Assembly (NCBI GenBank): GCA_003956705.1 | Contig: QZCP01000523.1 | Location: 186,118 to 250,117, forward strand | Reading direction: 5' to 3' | Source: Brevipalpus yothersi | Lineage: Eukaryota > Arthropoda > Arachnida > Trombidiformes > Tenuipalpidae | DNA: 64,000 bases | Part shown: in pieces, positions 38,594-49,473 of the stretch | Numbering within the stretch: position 1 is the first letter of the stretch | Layout of the letters: every line of letters begins with the position of its first letter | Position numbers and translations under genes: made by a program | Notes under the pieces: model-generated | What the model saw: only the letters and a program-made list of their open reading frames with translations | What the model was told of the DNA's origin: nothing | Database searches by the model: none

Positions 38594-40250
38594 CGTTCCA
38601 AACGCCCGGAACTGAATTAATGATGAAATCTCTCAGTAGTGGCCGATCAGAAAGCCGATAGTAGCGGCAGTAGGTGAAGACCTCATTTTCGACTTTCGAC
38701 TACTTTTCTATTTGAAATTGAAATTCAGAAGCCATGTACTTTCTCTCTCTTTCTTTCTCTATATCTTTCGCTTTTTCGTTCTCCGTTGGTGATCCGGAAA
38801 GACAACTTTTTACACTTGTTGTTGGGATAGTTGAGATGGACCAAACAGAAAACAGAAAAACGGTGGCCGCTCGCTCACCAAGAAGGATGTCAAACATGAT
38901 ATGCATCATGTCTCGATAGCATTGGTTGCCGAGGCGTGGACTTGCAAGACTCACACAAGCTTAAAATAAAGCTTATAATCACAAATATGACGATGATTAT
39001 CAACTAGGTGAGAAAAGTATATTTCATTCGTTCAATATTGGGTTAAATGATGTCAAAACGGAAGAATTGCAAGAAACAGAAGAATCTTTTTCAATTTTCA
39101 AAAATGAAACATGTATCTGTATGATTATTTTTCATCTTCTTTTCACACTATTTGCTTTTCAATATGATCTCCAGCATGAATCTCCACTCATCATCCCAGT
39201 AGTAGGCCACATGATGAAGAGAAACTTTTGGCGGGACACATTGTGGATCTGTACACATTTATTGCCTCAAAACACTTTCCTCAACACCAAAATATTTTCC
39301 ATCTATTCAGTCAAAGTTCGAGAAAGTAACCTAACAAATGAAAGTGAGGCTGATCAATCGAAAGGACGAGGAGAAGGATGAAGTTTTATCCCGATATTCA
39401 ATGGCTGTGAGATGAGAATACGATACATTGTCTAATGAGTGATGAATGGATAGAGGAACGAGAGAGAAAGAAATAGAGAGAGGAGAGAGTTTTAATAAGA
39501 AATGGAAAAATGTTTCCATAAGCCAATCAAATGAATCACAAATCGTTTAAATGGGCCATACATCATTCTCTTCTTTATCTTACCATTATCAAGTTTTTCA
39601 ATCGGCTTCCCGCCAATCTTCAACTCATCTCATAAGTATCAGCTCGTGTATTTGACTTCATATTTTTGACCCTCTCTCTCTCTCTCTATCGCCTTTCTGG
39701 CTTCCTCAATACCACCTCTCTTCGATCAGACATCTTTTCGATCGATCATCAATCGAAACATGTTTAATGCCAATAGTTGGTTAGTTAATCAGTGATCATA
39801 GGCAAACGTTCAAACGAAAGCCACTGTGAGCATCCTCAAATTTTGCTTCCTCTCTCTCTCTCTCTCTCTCTTCTTCCTCCCTCGTCTTCAAGATTCGCCT
39901 CCAAAATGTTCAATTCTATCCATCATTTTGACTTCACGATCATCACCACGATCTTATATCATCATCATCGACGCTCTTGGTCCTTAATATTAACAGTTAA
40001 ACTATCATGATTTTGTGTATCATAATTGTATGAACATTAAGAAAGATAGATCGGGAGAGAGAGAGAAAGAGAGAAAGAGAGAGAAAAGATGGTGAGAGTA
40101 GGAAAGAGAAAGTGGAAGCTGAGGGAGCGAAGTTTGTATGAGAAACGCGCTTCGGAAACGTGAAACGTCGGTCGAGTGCGCGCCTCAAGCATTCACTATC
40201 AAATTAAATAATAACACAGATTGTGATTCGAATCGAAACTATCGAAGCAA

Positions 40251-40269
40251 CTACTACTACTACTACTAC
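40251..40269. repeat. (CTA)n trinucleotide run
   Basis: About six CTA units in the region just upstream of the phospholipase gene, followed by further imperfect ACT/CAA-rich sequence. Confidence 0.8.
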
Positions 40270-40583
40270 AAACAGTGACAACAATCACTACTACTATCAA
40301 CATTAACAATAACCAACTACCACTACTATCGATCATACACAAGCCCAACGAAATCATTCAGTGCGAACGATATGCGAAAATGTTGTTCACAGTAAAGTTT
40401 TTGGACAGATTTTGATCTTTTTATTCCTCTTCATCGTCCATAAACTTAACATCTTATGTATGACGATTGACCGTTAATGTTTACATTAGAACATTCACTG
40501 TCAACTTAATGTATAATTTAGGATTCCCTGTGTATGTGTGTGTGGACTTGGATGATTTCTTTATTGAATCTTAATCGAAAATT

Positions 40584-40718
40584 ATGAACTTCAACGAGTT
40601 ATTTTTTGGACATACCATTTTGTTGAGCGTTATTTTTGTGTCAAATTTTTCATCGCCAAAAGTATCATTAAGATTCACCATAAATCAATTAAAATTTACT
40701 AGCCATGAATTTTGCTAG
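40584..40718 (+). CDS. Upstream ORF overlapping the phospholipase start (44 aa)
   Basis: An ATG-initiated 44-codon frame with a hydrophobic start (ILLSVIFVS) ends 14 nt inside the phospholipase frame, so its TAG lies past the main ATG at 40705. If the transcript includes it, it would lower translation of the main frame. It may equally be untranscribed; it is not a recognised protein. Confidence 0.3.
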   Translation: MNFNELFFGHTILLSVIFVSNFSSPKVSLRFTINQLKFTSHEFC

Positions 40719-42261
40719 TATTAATTTTTCCAATTTTTCGCCCAATTATACAGTGACTTATAGAGTTTTGTTGAATTATGTATTTTGTGTTCTTCTGGTG
40801 ATCATGAGTTTACCACTCATCTCATGGCAGATCAATGGTGATAAAATTATTTGGTCTAATGCTGAAAGTAAATTAATTGCTCAGGCAAATTCAAGTGATC
40901 CATTAAATTTTCATCATCATCAAAATCAAATCGCCAAAACTAGTGATAGTGATACCCATTTATTGGTGAAAGAAGGAAAAGTTTCTCTACCCTCAAATGA
41001 AACTAATAGTGACCTGAATATATTGCATACCAACCATAGTGGCCATCATTTATCTCGAGTGCGTCGAGGAATTGTTCAATTAGCTTCCATGATCAAATGT
41101 GTCTCTGGATGTACACCGATTCAGTACAAAGGATATGGATGTTTTTGTGGCTTGTTCGGATCAGGCAAGCCTGTTGACGCAATTGACAGGTTATTAATTA
41201 ATATAGACAAATTATATCTCAGTGGCTAGTGTTTCAAGTTAGATATGGAATTGAACTTGAGAATTGGAATAATTTTTTTTCTCTCCCTCTTCTTCAATAT
41301 TCCCATAGATGTTGTCTCAAACACGATTGGTGCTATTCAAATGCTCCATGTCATCAATTTCTACTTTACTTGACGCCTTATAGCTGGAATTGCCCAGCTC
41401 CAGGCTATGCTGAATGTGGTAAGTTGCAATAGAATTGTTTCATCGATTTTTTCCATCGTCAAGAGAGTTACAACAGGCATGTTAATGAAGAAAAAAGATT
41501 GACTCAAAATATGGACATAAAGTGAAAGTGAAAGTGTTCAAAGTATGTGTTAGTGTGTANCATACAAACCTTGAATTCGATTTTCTCAATAATGTTGCCT
41601 GTAAGGCAGATTGGTAGGATAAGCTGGAAAACTGGAAGGTACCGGAAAGTGTAACGAATTAAATTCGTTCTCAAAATTCGCGGCCAACAGGGATGATCAT
41701 CATCATCACACATCATCCATCCTGTTTGGAGTGATAAGTTTGTTTCGAAGTCAATTTGGGGAGGAAGTTCTTGAAATCTTCAGTTTTTCCCCAATTTGTA
41801 TCTGATTTTCGTTGGAAAAAAAAATTTCCAGATCAATTATCAGTGTCATCAAATCAAATTAGTCTCTTGAGTTGCAAGAATAACAAGGATATGAGTCATT
41901 TAATACACCGACATTTCGATTGACATCATCATCGATGAAAGAGAGAGAGAGAGAGAAAGAGAGAGATGAAAATTGAGGAAGATTATTATTGAAGAAGAAT
42001 TTTTTTCTCTTCCTCAATTTTTCATATTCCAACGTTTTCACTAATTTTATCTTATTTATTTTCTTCTCTCTCTTCTTCTATCTATCTTTCTTTCTCTCCT
42101 CTTCCACAGCCTATTCTGATTATGCTCATAAAAAAAACAAATGCGCTTTTTCCCTATGTGAATGTGATAGAGTTTTTGCCGAATGCATAAGCAGATATCC
42201 TTGCCCGGAACACAAGGCACCATGTCCATACAAGCAAATGGTCTATGTTGTTGGAAAATAG
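40705..42261 (+). CDS. Secreted phospholipase A2 with propeptide
   Basis: This hydrolyses the sn-2 ester of phospholipids, calcium-dependent and secreted. Three exons (40705-41189, 41309-41418, 42110-42261) give 248 residues. A hydrophobic signal or anchor segment lies at about residues 21-41, followed by a ~75-residue hydrophilic propeptide ending in the dibasic furin-type site RVRR (118-121), so the mature enzyme would have 127 residues. Catalytic features are all present: the calcium loop YGCFCGLFGSGKP (144-156), the active-site CCLKHDWCY with His167-Asp168, and the CECDRVFAEC helix supplying the second Asp. Cysteine spacing fits the group I/II-type fold seen in arthropod sPLA2s. The first intron uses a weak donor (GTTATT). 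Venom, digestive and housekeeping roles cannot be told apart from sequence. Confidence 0.93.
41940..41967. repeat. Short (GA)n run in phospholipase intron 2
   Basis: About 13 GA units with one A interruption. A single unresolved base (N) lies at 41560 in the same intron. Confidence 0.85.
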
Positions 42262-43240
42262 AGGACCAGTTGAGCGTAAAATTATTTAATTTGATTGCCC
42301 TATTATTATTGTTGTATAGTATTTTGACACACAATTTGTTACCTTTTTGAACGCTCATTAATTTCCACGTTTTTCTCAACAACTGTTCTCTCTATTCTCA
42401 CATCATTGACTATTTATTTTCTCATTCAAAAAGATTTGATTCTATTCACAAAAGAATGCATCTTTATTTTCTCTCTTTCTTTAATGTCTTACTCTTCATC
42501 ACACACTCACACAATTTATCACACACAAGTACTCGAGAACGGAACTTACGAAAATGATCCAAATGAGAACATTTACTGCCATCAGCATACAAAATCCACA
42601 CGAAAATTTGTAACTTGGACCTTTTTCTTACCAACAGCAAACACCTTTCTGCACGAAAAGTCGCTACTTTTGCAGGTATTTCGAATTGAATTTGCATCTT
42701 TTTCTAATCGTTAAGCTAGGCAAGGATTTTGGATGAGGATTAGGAGATACCCATTTCATCAATAAATCAAGTCAACCAGTTCCAGTACCAAAGTAGTCTT
42801 CTCCGGAAACATGTTGGAATGAAAAATTTTACCGGTACTGACACAATCCAGGAACATGAGCAAAAATTTCGGTTAAAGAGCAATTCTCAACAGAAAAATT
42901 ACTCAAAATTGGACGATGATCAAAGCTCATTCAGTTTTGTCCTTTATATCTTATGCTATGATTTCAAAATAGCTTTATGCTGCTTAGATAAAACATTATT
43001 CACTATAATATTCACGAAAAAAGAGAAAGAGAGAAAGAGAGACATTCCGTATCTCATTATCATTCGAAAATTTTTTGAATGAATCTGTATTGAATTAGTG
43101 ATAGTGATTTTGTGAAAAATTCAACAGCCAAATTTTTCTTGTTGGAACATTCGAAAAACAATATTGATGCAACACGCTTACGAAATGAGTGAAAATGAGG
43201 GAAAAGAAAAATCTTTTTTGATTACAAAAGGGAAGAAAAA
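42262..43240. other. Convergent region between phospholipase and BCCIP 3' ends
   Basis: It contains the phospholipase 3' UTR with AATAAA at 42761-42766. An open stretch at about 42536-42714 follows a possible acceptor but shows no family resemblance. No gene was recognised. Confidence 0.5.
42761..42766 (+). promoter_or_regulatory. Candidate poly(A) signal of the phospholipase gene
   Basis: AATAAA 500 nt after the stop codon; it would give a 3' UTR of about 520 nt. Confidence 0.4.
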
Positions 43241-44256
43241 TCAAGTTTTCGAACTTTTGACAAGATTCTCATTAGCTTTGGTCCATGATGATGGTGAAAA
43301 AAGAAGAACTCGTCGACAAGGAAAATATTCTTGATCACCCTCTTCCCAATCTCCTCCCATAGTTTCAGAATCACATTGACTTGAAACATCGAATTCATAT
43401 ACATAGTCAGCATGTTCATCGAAAAATTCCTCTTCAGGATTCAAGAATATGACATCTTCTCGTTCTGGTCGAGGTTTTTTTCTTTCTTTGACATATCTTT
43501 TTTTAGGATACAAAATCCTACAGATCATCAAATAGTAGTCAGGCTGAACCTTACTCGCCTTGATTTCTTCACCAAGTTTTTCGAATGAAGGAATAGAAAT
43601 TCGCCAGTCAATATTGACAAATCTTAAATTGATTATCCATACTTTCTTCACATTATCATCTTGTAACAATTTTTCGATTTCACTCTTTTTGTCCCCCGAA
43701 AGGTGAGTAGTAAGATAGTCTCGGAATGATTTATGCCATTCCATAGATTTGTGTTCATCAGACGATAAATCGAGAGCAGTTGTTAAGCCGAACACTTCAT
43801 CCTCATCGTCTTCATCTTCTTCCTCTTCTTGGGCATCTTCCTCACCCATAATTTGCCTTATGATGGATCCAATGTTTTTCTGCTTAATAATGCTATCAGT
43901 CAATTGGCTTAGATTAATAGATTCTTTTAGGAATAATTGGCGTAACAATCTCAATATACCACTTTGATCTTGTTCCAATATAGCACATCCCTCGAAATCA
44001 ACTTGGATTTCCTATATTTCCCGAAAATCAAGGAAACAAATAACCAATTGTGATTAACAGCTCAAAATCAAAGCAAATCGACGGTCATCATTACCTTATT
44101 GGCTTCTTCTTCATCCTCCGAATCAATAGAATCTTCTTCACTGTCTTCACTGTTTGATGATGACGATGATGATGAGCCATGTTCCATGCGATCGTGATCA
44201 TCTTCATCATCATCTTGATCCGGCTTTCTCTTCTCACGTTTCTTCTCTTCATCCAT
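43241..44256 (-). CDS. Bccip: BCCIP homologue (BRCA2- and CDKN1A-interacting protein; yeast Bcp1 family)
   Basis: This family acts in the nucleus: export or chaperoning of ribosomal protein uL14 (Bcp1 role), and in animals homologous recombination and cell-cycle control. Two exons (44095-44256 and 43241-44011) join in phase 0 to give 310 residues. The first exon is a highly acidic, serine-rich, charged leader. The second begins with the family motif IQVDFEG and continues with GILRLLRQLFLKESINLSQL, then IIKQKNIGSIIRQ, an acidic stretch ending DEDEVFGL, and near the C-terminus the NPEEEFFDEHADY motif. The length is close to the human protein. It lies head-to-head with RPC9, 334 bp between start codons. 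Confidence 0.94.
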
Positions 44257-44590
44257 GATTAAATGTCACAATATTATGATGATGAAACAAGTTAAGAAAA
44301 CTATTGAGTCCAATTGACACACCCAAAATTATCACCGATCAAGAAAAGAAGTGGAAACAGCCACAATCAATTGCAATCAAATCGATAACATAATTTGTTG
44401 ATCATAAATGAAAAAGTTAAACTGATTACCAAAAGTAAACACAAGATGTGTTGAGCACATGGAAAACACGAGATGAGACATGCTTACTTCGATACAATTT
44501 TGTGTTTATATCAGATCAGTGATACAGTCATTGATGGACATTTAAATTAGTGGGAGATTAAAGTTGTTGTTGATTTAATTAATTCATAGT
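44257..44590. promoter_or_regulatory. Putative bidirectional promoter, BCCIP / RPC9
   Basis: 334 bp separate the divergent start codons. It is AT-rich with no clear TATA box. Shared regulation is an inference from spacing alone. Confidence 0.45.
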
Positions 44591-45007
44591 ATGGAAGTGA
44601 TTAAGAAGCCAAGAGCTTTGTTGAGCAATTATGAAGTGTTGAAAGCATTGCAGGAAGTGAAGAAAAATAGCCGTTTAAAGGGTGATCAAAAAAATTTGGC
44701 CACAGTGACCTATGAGGCGATCAAATATTTGGAAGAGACACCATGTGTACATCAAAGTGAAGATAGTGTGACTAATTTTCTGAAAGCAATCAAGGATAAG
44801 GGTTTCAGATTAACAAAAGGAGAGAAACTGCAGATTGTCAATTCTCGTCCAAGTAATTTGGTTGAACTTCAATTGTTGATAGAGGAAAATGAAGAGCGAT
44901 TCAGTGAGGAAGCTCTCAATATTATTCTCTCCATTGTCCAACAACATTTGCCACATCCAGATCAAGAGTCTAACAATCAAGAGTCTCAGGATGCAGAAAT
45001 GTCATGA
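44591..45007 (+). CDS. Crcp: RNA polymerase III subunit RPC9 (CRCP, Rpb4-like)
   Basis: This subunit pairs with RPC8 to form the stalk of RNA polymerase III, which takes part in initiation of tRNA and 5S transcription in the nucleus. The single exon encodes 138 residues, slightly shorter than the human protein (148). The Rpb4/RPC9 fold is visible as an N-terminal PRALLSNYEVLKAL segment, a long helical region (YEAIKYLEETPC), then FRLTKGEKLQIVNSRPSNLV, where the LTK-x-E-x-LQ-x-(I/V)N-x-RP pattern is diagnostic, and a final EERFSEEALNIILSIV helix. The tail is acidic and Gln-rich. Confidence 0.95.
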   Translation: MEVIKKPRALLSNYEVLKALQEVKKNSRLKGDQKNLATVTYEAIKYLEETPCVHQSEDSVTNFLKAIKDKGFRLTKGEKLQIVNSRPSNLVELQLLIEENEERFSEEALNIILSIVQQHLPHPDQESNNQESQDAEMS

Positions 45008-45409
45008 AAAAAATCAGAATCCAATCATCTGTGGGTGGTCTTCAGATAGAATAAGGACTTTAAAGAACGAAGTTCTCATTGAAGAGCCCTCACTTGAGGC
45101 TGGAATCGTTAAGGAGAATTGATACGGATACATTTTCGTGATCTCCAAAGATTTTTTAATCGATTGTTGCTGTTTCGTGATACACCTAACCATTTTACCG
45201 AACTTTGATCCCTTCCAGAGCTCTCATCAACCATCAAGTTCATCTGACCCGTTTCTATCTTCCCCTCTCTATCTTTCAACCGATATGTGTAAATAATGGG
45301 AAGATTTCGAGATGTTGACGATTTTTTATTTCGTTATAAGAAATGCTTACCACTTTATACTCGCCATCAATGTTATTTTTTAGTTATAAAAAACTTTGTA
45401 CAAGATTCT
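45008..45409. other. Convergent spacer, RPC9 / ERCC1
   Basis: 3' UTRs of both genes. TTTATT at 45325-45330 is an AATAAA on the minus strand about 80 nt past the ERCC1 stop. No coding sequence. Confidence 0.55.
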
Positions 45410-46225
45410 TTAATCTTTTCGAACAAAAGGTGCATGGAAAGCTTTGTAAAGACGCTCTGCTTTTTGTGGCCCCAAACCAGGACACATGGCCAAGGCATCA
45501 GCATCCGCAGATGCTATCTTTTCTAGTGATTCAAAATTGGACACCTAAAAGAATGAGAAATGATCAAAATTTTGATGGAAAAAAGCTCAAATTGGTTCTC
45601 TCAAAAAAAAGAGGATTCCAAGAGAATTAGGCGATTATTACAATCTCTATTTTCTAGAGCACACTGATGAGGGAATCGACTCAATGTCCAATTACATTCT
45701 GTAATATGAACTCCCCTTGATTTATAAACTTACCAATTGTAATGCATCCGTTTTGTTTACAGACTTTATACATGTTAGCGCTTCACGAACACACTGATTT
45801 TTGTCACCAATTCCGTTAATGTTGGCCAATTGATCTGCCATTAAAGATGCAGGTGATTTTTTTTCACTCATCTTATACTGTTCAATAATTCTAGCTGCTT
45901 CTTCCACACTCCAACAGCACATGAGTGTAAAATCAGCCATAATGCAAACTTTGGCGAGCTCTTTAAGATTTGCATTAGGATCAGAGATGTCAACAATCAC
46001 TACCAATACTTGAACTTGATAAGATTTGCCAACCTCTTGCATTCGATCATAAATATAATTGGGATACTGATTGTGATACTTGAGGCTTAACACCAAGGCA
46101 CACATATTCTGGGCAATTACAAAATCAGCAGGTATCTCAGCGAAAGTCCATTTTATACTCTTGATACAACTTAAAAGAGCTGTATTCTTTTGTCTTGAGT
46201 GCACTTGAACCATATCAGTGGCCAT
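45410..46225 (-). CDS. Ercc1: ERCC1 homologue, XPF partner in nucleotide excision repair
   Basis: ERCC1 forms the structure-specific endonuclease with XPF that makes the 5' incision in nucleotide excision repair and acts in crosslink repair. Two coding exons (45734-46225 and 45410-45544) join in phase 0 to give 208 residues. The central, catalytically dead nuclease-like domain shows CALVLSLKYHNQYPNYI, VLVVIVDISDP and LKELAKVCIMADFTLMCCWS. The C-terminal tandem helix-hairpin-helix region for XPF binding shows VNKTDALQL and LAMCPGLGPQKAERLYKAF. The human protein is 297 residues: the disordered ~90-residue N-terminus is missing here, either truly absent or on an unseen upstream exon. A likely 5' UTR intron spans 46237-46459. 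It is divergent from APC4. Confidence 0.95.
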
Positions 46226-46913
46226 TGCGGAAATCACTGTAGTTTGAATATCTGATTGACTAAGATTATTTCAAACTATTACAGAAATAAATATTCACAA
46301 TCACCAACAATTGATTGGAACAAAACAAATCAGGTAATGAAAAATTTCCGCATCAAGTGGACAACATTGGAATGGTGATCAGAACCCAGAATATAAAAGA
46401 AAAAGAATGTATGAACATTATGATGATCGAACAAGTCAATTCCACTAGTGAATTCATTACCTTTACAGAAAATTGCTGATTTAAACAGAGTATTTATCGT
46501 TCATCATCATAAATCGAGGAGCAAATTATCGTCAAAACAAATGAACAGCTAAAATAGCGCTTCAAACTTTGAATTGATGAAAACATTTTTGTAAACATTA
46601 GAGTTGCTCAACATCAACATGCGTGCTTGTCATAATAGAAGACCGGTAAACAGTTTTTTGGATGGTCCTAACAAGTGATCTTAAATTAATCATCAAACTA
46701 TTTCTTACCTATTTTGTTGATACAATTTACAAACCGACTGCTTTTGGTTCATGATTGAGTGATCATCAGTGGTATATTGCCATCATCTCTCTACAACAGT
46801 GGAGAAAAATTGAGTTTTGATCAAATTGGTTTACTTTTCAATTTTTCGTTTCCCTCCAATTTTTGTTGGTATTGTTTTGTGATTTGAAACCTCATTTTGG
46901 TTAGATTATCATC
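46226..46913. other. Divergent spacer, ERCC1 / APC4
   Basis: 688 bp between start codons. It contains the likely ERCC1 5' UTR intron (46237-46459) and the APC4 promoter. No other coding sequence was seen. Confidence 0.5.
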
Positions 46914-49262
46914 ATGAAATGCTTCAGAAAGAATGATGATCGTATTATGCCATACAAAGTGAAACTGATCAAGTGGAATACACTTATGGATTTGATTGCT
47001 ATCGGCATGAAGAACGGAGATGTATCAATACATAGATTGGTTAATTGGCAACGTATTTGGGTTCTCTCTTGGCCTGGTCGATCGGTGGATGGCGATAAGT
47101 TTGAGATCACAGCCATGGAATGGAGACCAGATGGGAAAGTTTTGGCTGTAGGCTATAATAGAAATGTGAAGAATCTCGATTCTAGTGAAGAATCATCTAC
47201 AGCCTTAGTTGATTTGGAAAATGGACAAGTTATCGATGTGATAGTGATCGAAAATTCTATTGTGACCAGTTTATGTTGGCAAACAAAATTTGATTTCGAA
47301 CTTGACGATAAATTCAAATGCAACACAATTACAGATTCCCTTCCAAGAATTCCTCCACTCAGTAAATCTCATTCCAATAGCTACTCAAGAAAATTTACGG
47401 AAGAAGGGATTGAAGATTTGATGAAAGTTGCAGCACAAAACTGTCTCAATGTGTTGGCTATCGGGACAAGTGGTAAAAAGATCTACTTCTATTGTTTTGG
47501 TGTATTTTTGGCTGGAATTTTGAATTTAGGCGAAAATGAAAACACTGATTATATAGCACTTTCATCAGACCTTGGATTATTAACTGCTCTTGTAGTTGAA
47601 AAGCAGTCAGCAGAAGATTCTCCTGGCAAAACTTCCTACTGTCTTAAAAGTTATCAGCTCCCTTCTTTTCGAGATTTCAGTGGACAATATTATATGCTCT
47701 CACATCTGAATGCCAAAATTACCTCCATTCTATCATACTTGGAAGACATAATGGGAGCCCTTCAAGAGAATATGGAGGAAATGCTTCTCGAATTGGACTC
47801 GAAATTAAGTAATCTTCAAACAAAACAATCAGCAAACAATTCTGATGCAAGTTTGCTCGCCGATGAGCTGTTGGAATTATTGGTTGTTGGAACAATGCCT
47901 GATGAGTTGGAAAAGTTTCTCAATCAACTGACTGACAAAGGCCTCAAAAAACTTGGTCATTCAATTGAAACTCTTTATTCCAATATACAAAAATTGGTTG
48001 TTTGTAATGTACAGAGAAGTTGTGAACGTGTTTTTTGTTACCTTCACACTTTGAAATCCATGGCTTTGTGGGAAAGTGAATTTTCGATGGTGGGAATGGA
48101 TGTCGAAAACATAAATCGAGCTCTTCATGCGGTAGCCAGTTTTTACTTCAAATCTTTGGAGCTTCAACAAGTTATCGATTCATCGTCTCAGAATGTCAAA
48201 TGCTTCTTCCGGTGGCTATATACAGTGACTTGTCGACTGAGCAATGATTCCTTGCCCCCTAATGAATCAAGTAAACTATCGGAGCAAGATTTGCAGCATG
48301 TAGCGGATTTTATTGAGGAAAATTTTGATTACAATGAATCAAGACTTGACATGGAAACAGGAGACTCGTCCCACAATGCCAGGCCAACAGCGACAAATTT
48401 TACTCTTGAACGAGTAGCACAATACTTACGACCAGAGCATCTCGTATATCGAACTTTCTCTTCTAATGAGACTGGCCTGAATCCCTGGTTCAAATATTTA
48501 AAAGAGCGGCCAATGCTTATTATGGATGGAGATGATTCAAATCTTATTCTTTATCGTTTCAATCCTGAAACTTCACTCATTGGTGAATACAAGGGTCTCG
48601 TCAAAGCTATTGATGAAGCTTTCCAAACTCCCAGTCGAAAAATGACTCAAATTTTGAGTGAAATAACTACCTCAGAAAGTGAACCACATCTCAGATTCGA
48701 AAATCTTGAAGGTCTAAAAGTGACACATCTCTCCGATTCAACTCATAAACGCTTCATCATTGGAATTTGTAGGAATGATGAGATGATGAGAAAATTAGAA
48801 ACTAGTCTACTAACATTCTCATTTGATCCTCAAAGATCTCCAGAAACTTATTTTCTCTCTTTCAAGCTATTGATAAACGAAGATGGTGGACCTGTGATAA
48901 CTCGACCTCTAGATATACAATTTTATAATGAAGAAATTTTATCGATGATTGTCCAGGAATGTAAGAGCAAGAGTGCCTTTCTCGTCCAGTTTCCAATCAA
49001 ATATATCGCTGAAAGACTGTCAAAGATTGAGTGTGACCGAAGCCTTGAGAAACTTTCAGAAGAATTAGACTCAATCAGTGTTACAATTATTCCATCAGCA
49101 GATGAATTCAGTTTCCGGAAGCTCGATGATTTGAGACCACTTTTCCTCGCGGTGAGTGGATCAAGACGAGTTTCGTGTATTGTTTCTCGCAAACAAAGGC
49201 GACTTCGTATTTTTGAAATGGATGCCAATGATGAGGATGATGTAGAAGAGGATGAAAAATAA
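46914..49262 (+). CDS. Anapc4: Anaphase-promoting complex subunit 4 (APC4)
   Basis: APC4 is a scaffold subunit of the APC/C ubiquitin ligase that drives exit from mitosis. A single uninterrupted exon encodes 782 residues (human about 808). The N-terminal WD40 region is recognisable from KLIKWNTLMDLIAIGMKNGD, a WQRIWVLSWPG segment, and ITAMEWRPDGKVLAVGYN followed by VDLENGQVI. The middle holds the helical APC4 long domain (for example LLADELLELLVVGTMPDELE with a FLNQLTDKGLKKLG segment). The C-terminus is a short acidic tail. It is intronless while the vertebrate gene has many exons; since it lacks terminal repeats or an A-tract, intron loss rather than recent retroposition is the simpler reading, though this is an inference. 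AATAAA overlaps the stop. Confidence 0.95.
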   Translation: MKCFRKNDDRIMPYKVKLIKWNTLMDLIAIGMKNGDVSIHRLVNWQRIWVLSWPGRSVDGDKFEITAMEWRPDGKVLAVGYNRNVKNLDSSEESSTALVDLENGQVIDVIVIENSIVTSLCWQTKFDFELDDKFKCNTITDSLPRIPPLSKSHSNSYSRKFTEEGIEDLMKVAAQNCLNVLAIGTSGKKIYFYCFGVFLAGILNLGENENTDYIALSSDLGLLTALVVEKQSAEDSPGKTSYCLKSYQLPSFRDFSGQYYMLSHLNAKITSILSYLEDIMGALQENMEEMLLELDSKLSNLQTKQSANNSDASLLADELLELLVVGTMPDELEKFLNQLTDKGLKKLGHSIETLYSNIQKLVVCNVQRSCERVFCYLHTLKSMALWESEFSMVGMDVENINRALHAVASFYFKSLELQQVIDSSSQNVKCFFRWLYTVTCRLSNDSLPPNESSKLSEQDLQHVADFIEENFDYNESRLDMETGDSSHNARPTATNFTLERVAQYLRPEHLVYRTFSSNETGLNPWFKYLKERPMLIMDGDDSNLILYRFNPETSLIGEYKGLVKAIDEAFQTPSRKMTQILSEITTSESEPHLRFENLEGLKVTHLSDSTHKRFIIGICRNDEMMRKLETSLLTFSFDPQRSPETYFLSFKLLINEDGGPVITRPLDIQFYNEEILSMIVQECKSKSAFLVQFPIKYIAERLSKIECDRSLEKLSEELDSISVTIIPSADEFSFRKLDDLRPLFLAVSGSRRVSCIVSRKQRRLRIFEMDANDEDDVEEDEK

Positions 49263-49263
49263 A
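49258..49263 (+). promoter_or_regulatory. AATAAA overlapping the APC4 stop codon
   Basis: The TAA stop (49260-49262) is inside AATAAA. A second AATAAA lies at 49466-49471 and is a more conventional candidate. Confidence 0.4.
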
Positions 49264-49473
49264 ATTTCAATCTCAATCCCACAGTTTCCTCATCTCATTC
49301 TTACATATTATTGGCCTGCTTGAAATGGGCATGAAAATTTTATGATTCCTATTGATCTTGAATCTTTCATAAAGCAACCCTCCGTATCTAGCTGAACTCA
49401 GAAGATGGAGAAATATCCATTAAAAATCACTCAATTCTAAACTTGTGGAATTTTTCAAAATCAGGAATAAATC

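Larger units (their letters stand above)
37061..40704. other. 3.6-kb intergenic region
   Basis: It starts with the forkhead 3' UTR (AATAAA at 37386-37391) and ends with the phospholipase 5' UTR. It contains a CA run (37749-37766), a long GA tract (38516-38590), several short GA/CT runs and a (CTA)n run at 40251-40269. The local CG-containing stretch around 40140-40190 may be the phospholipase promoter. Open frames in it are repeat-derived or unrecognisable. Confidence 0.6.

Noticed and set aside
42536..42714. Possible extra 3' exon of the phospholipase gene
   Set aside because: The enzyme is already complete with all family cysteines and a stop at 42261, and this stretch shows no family resemblance.
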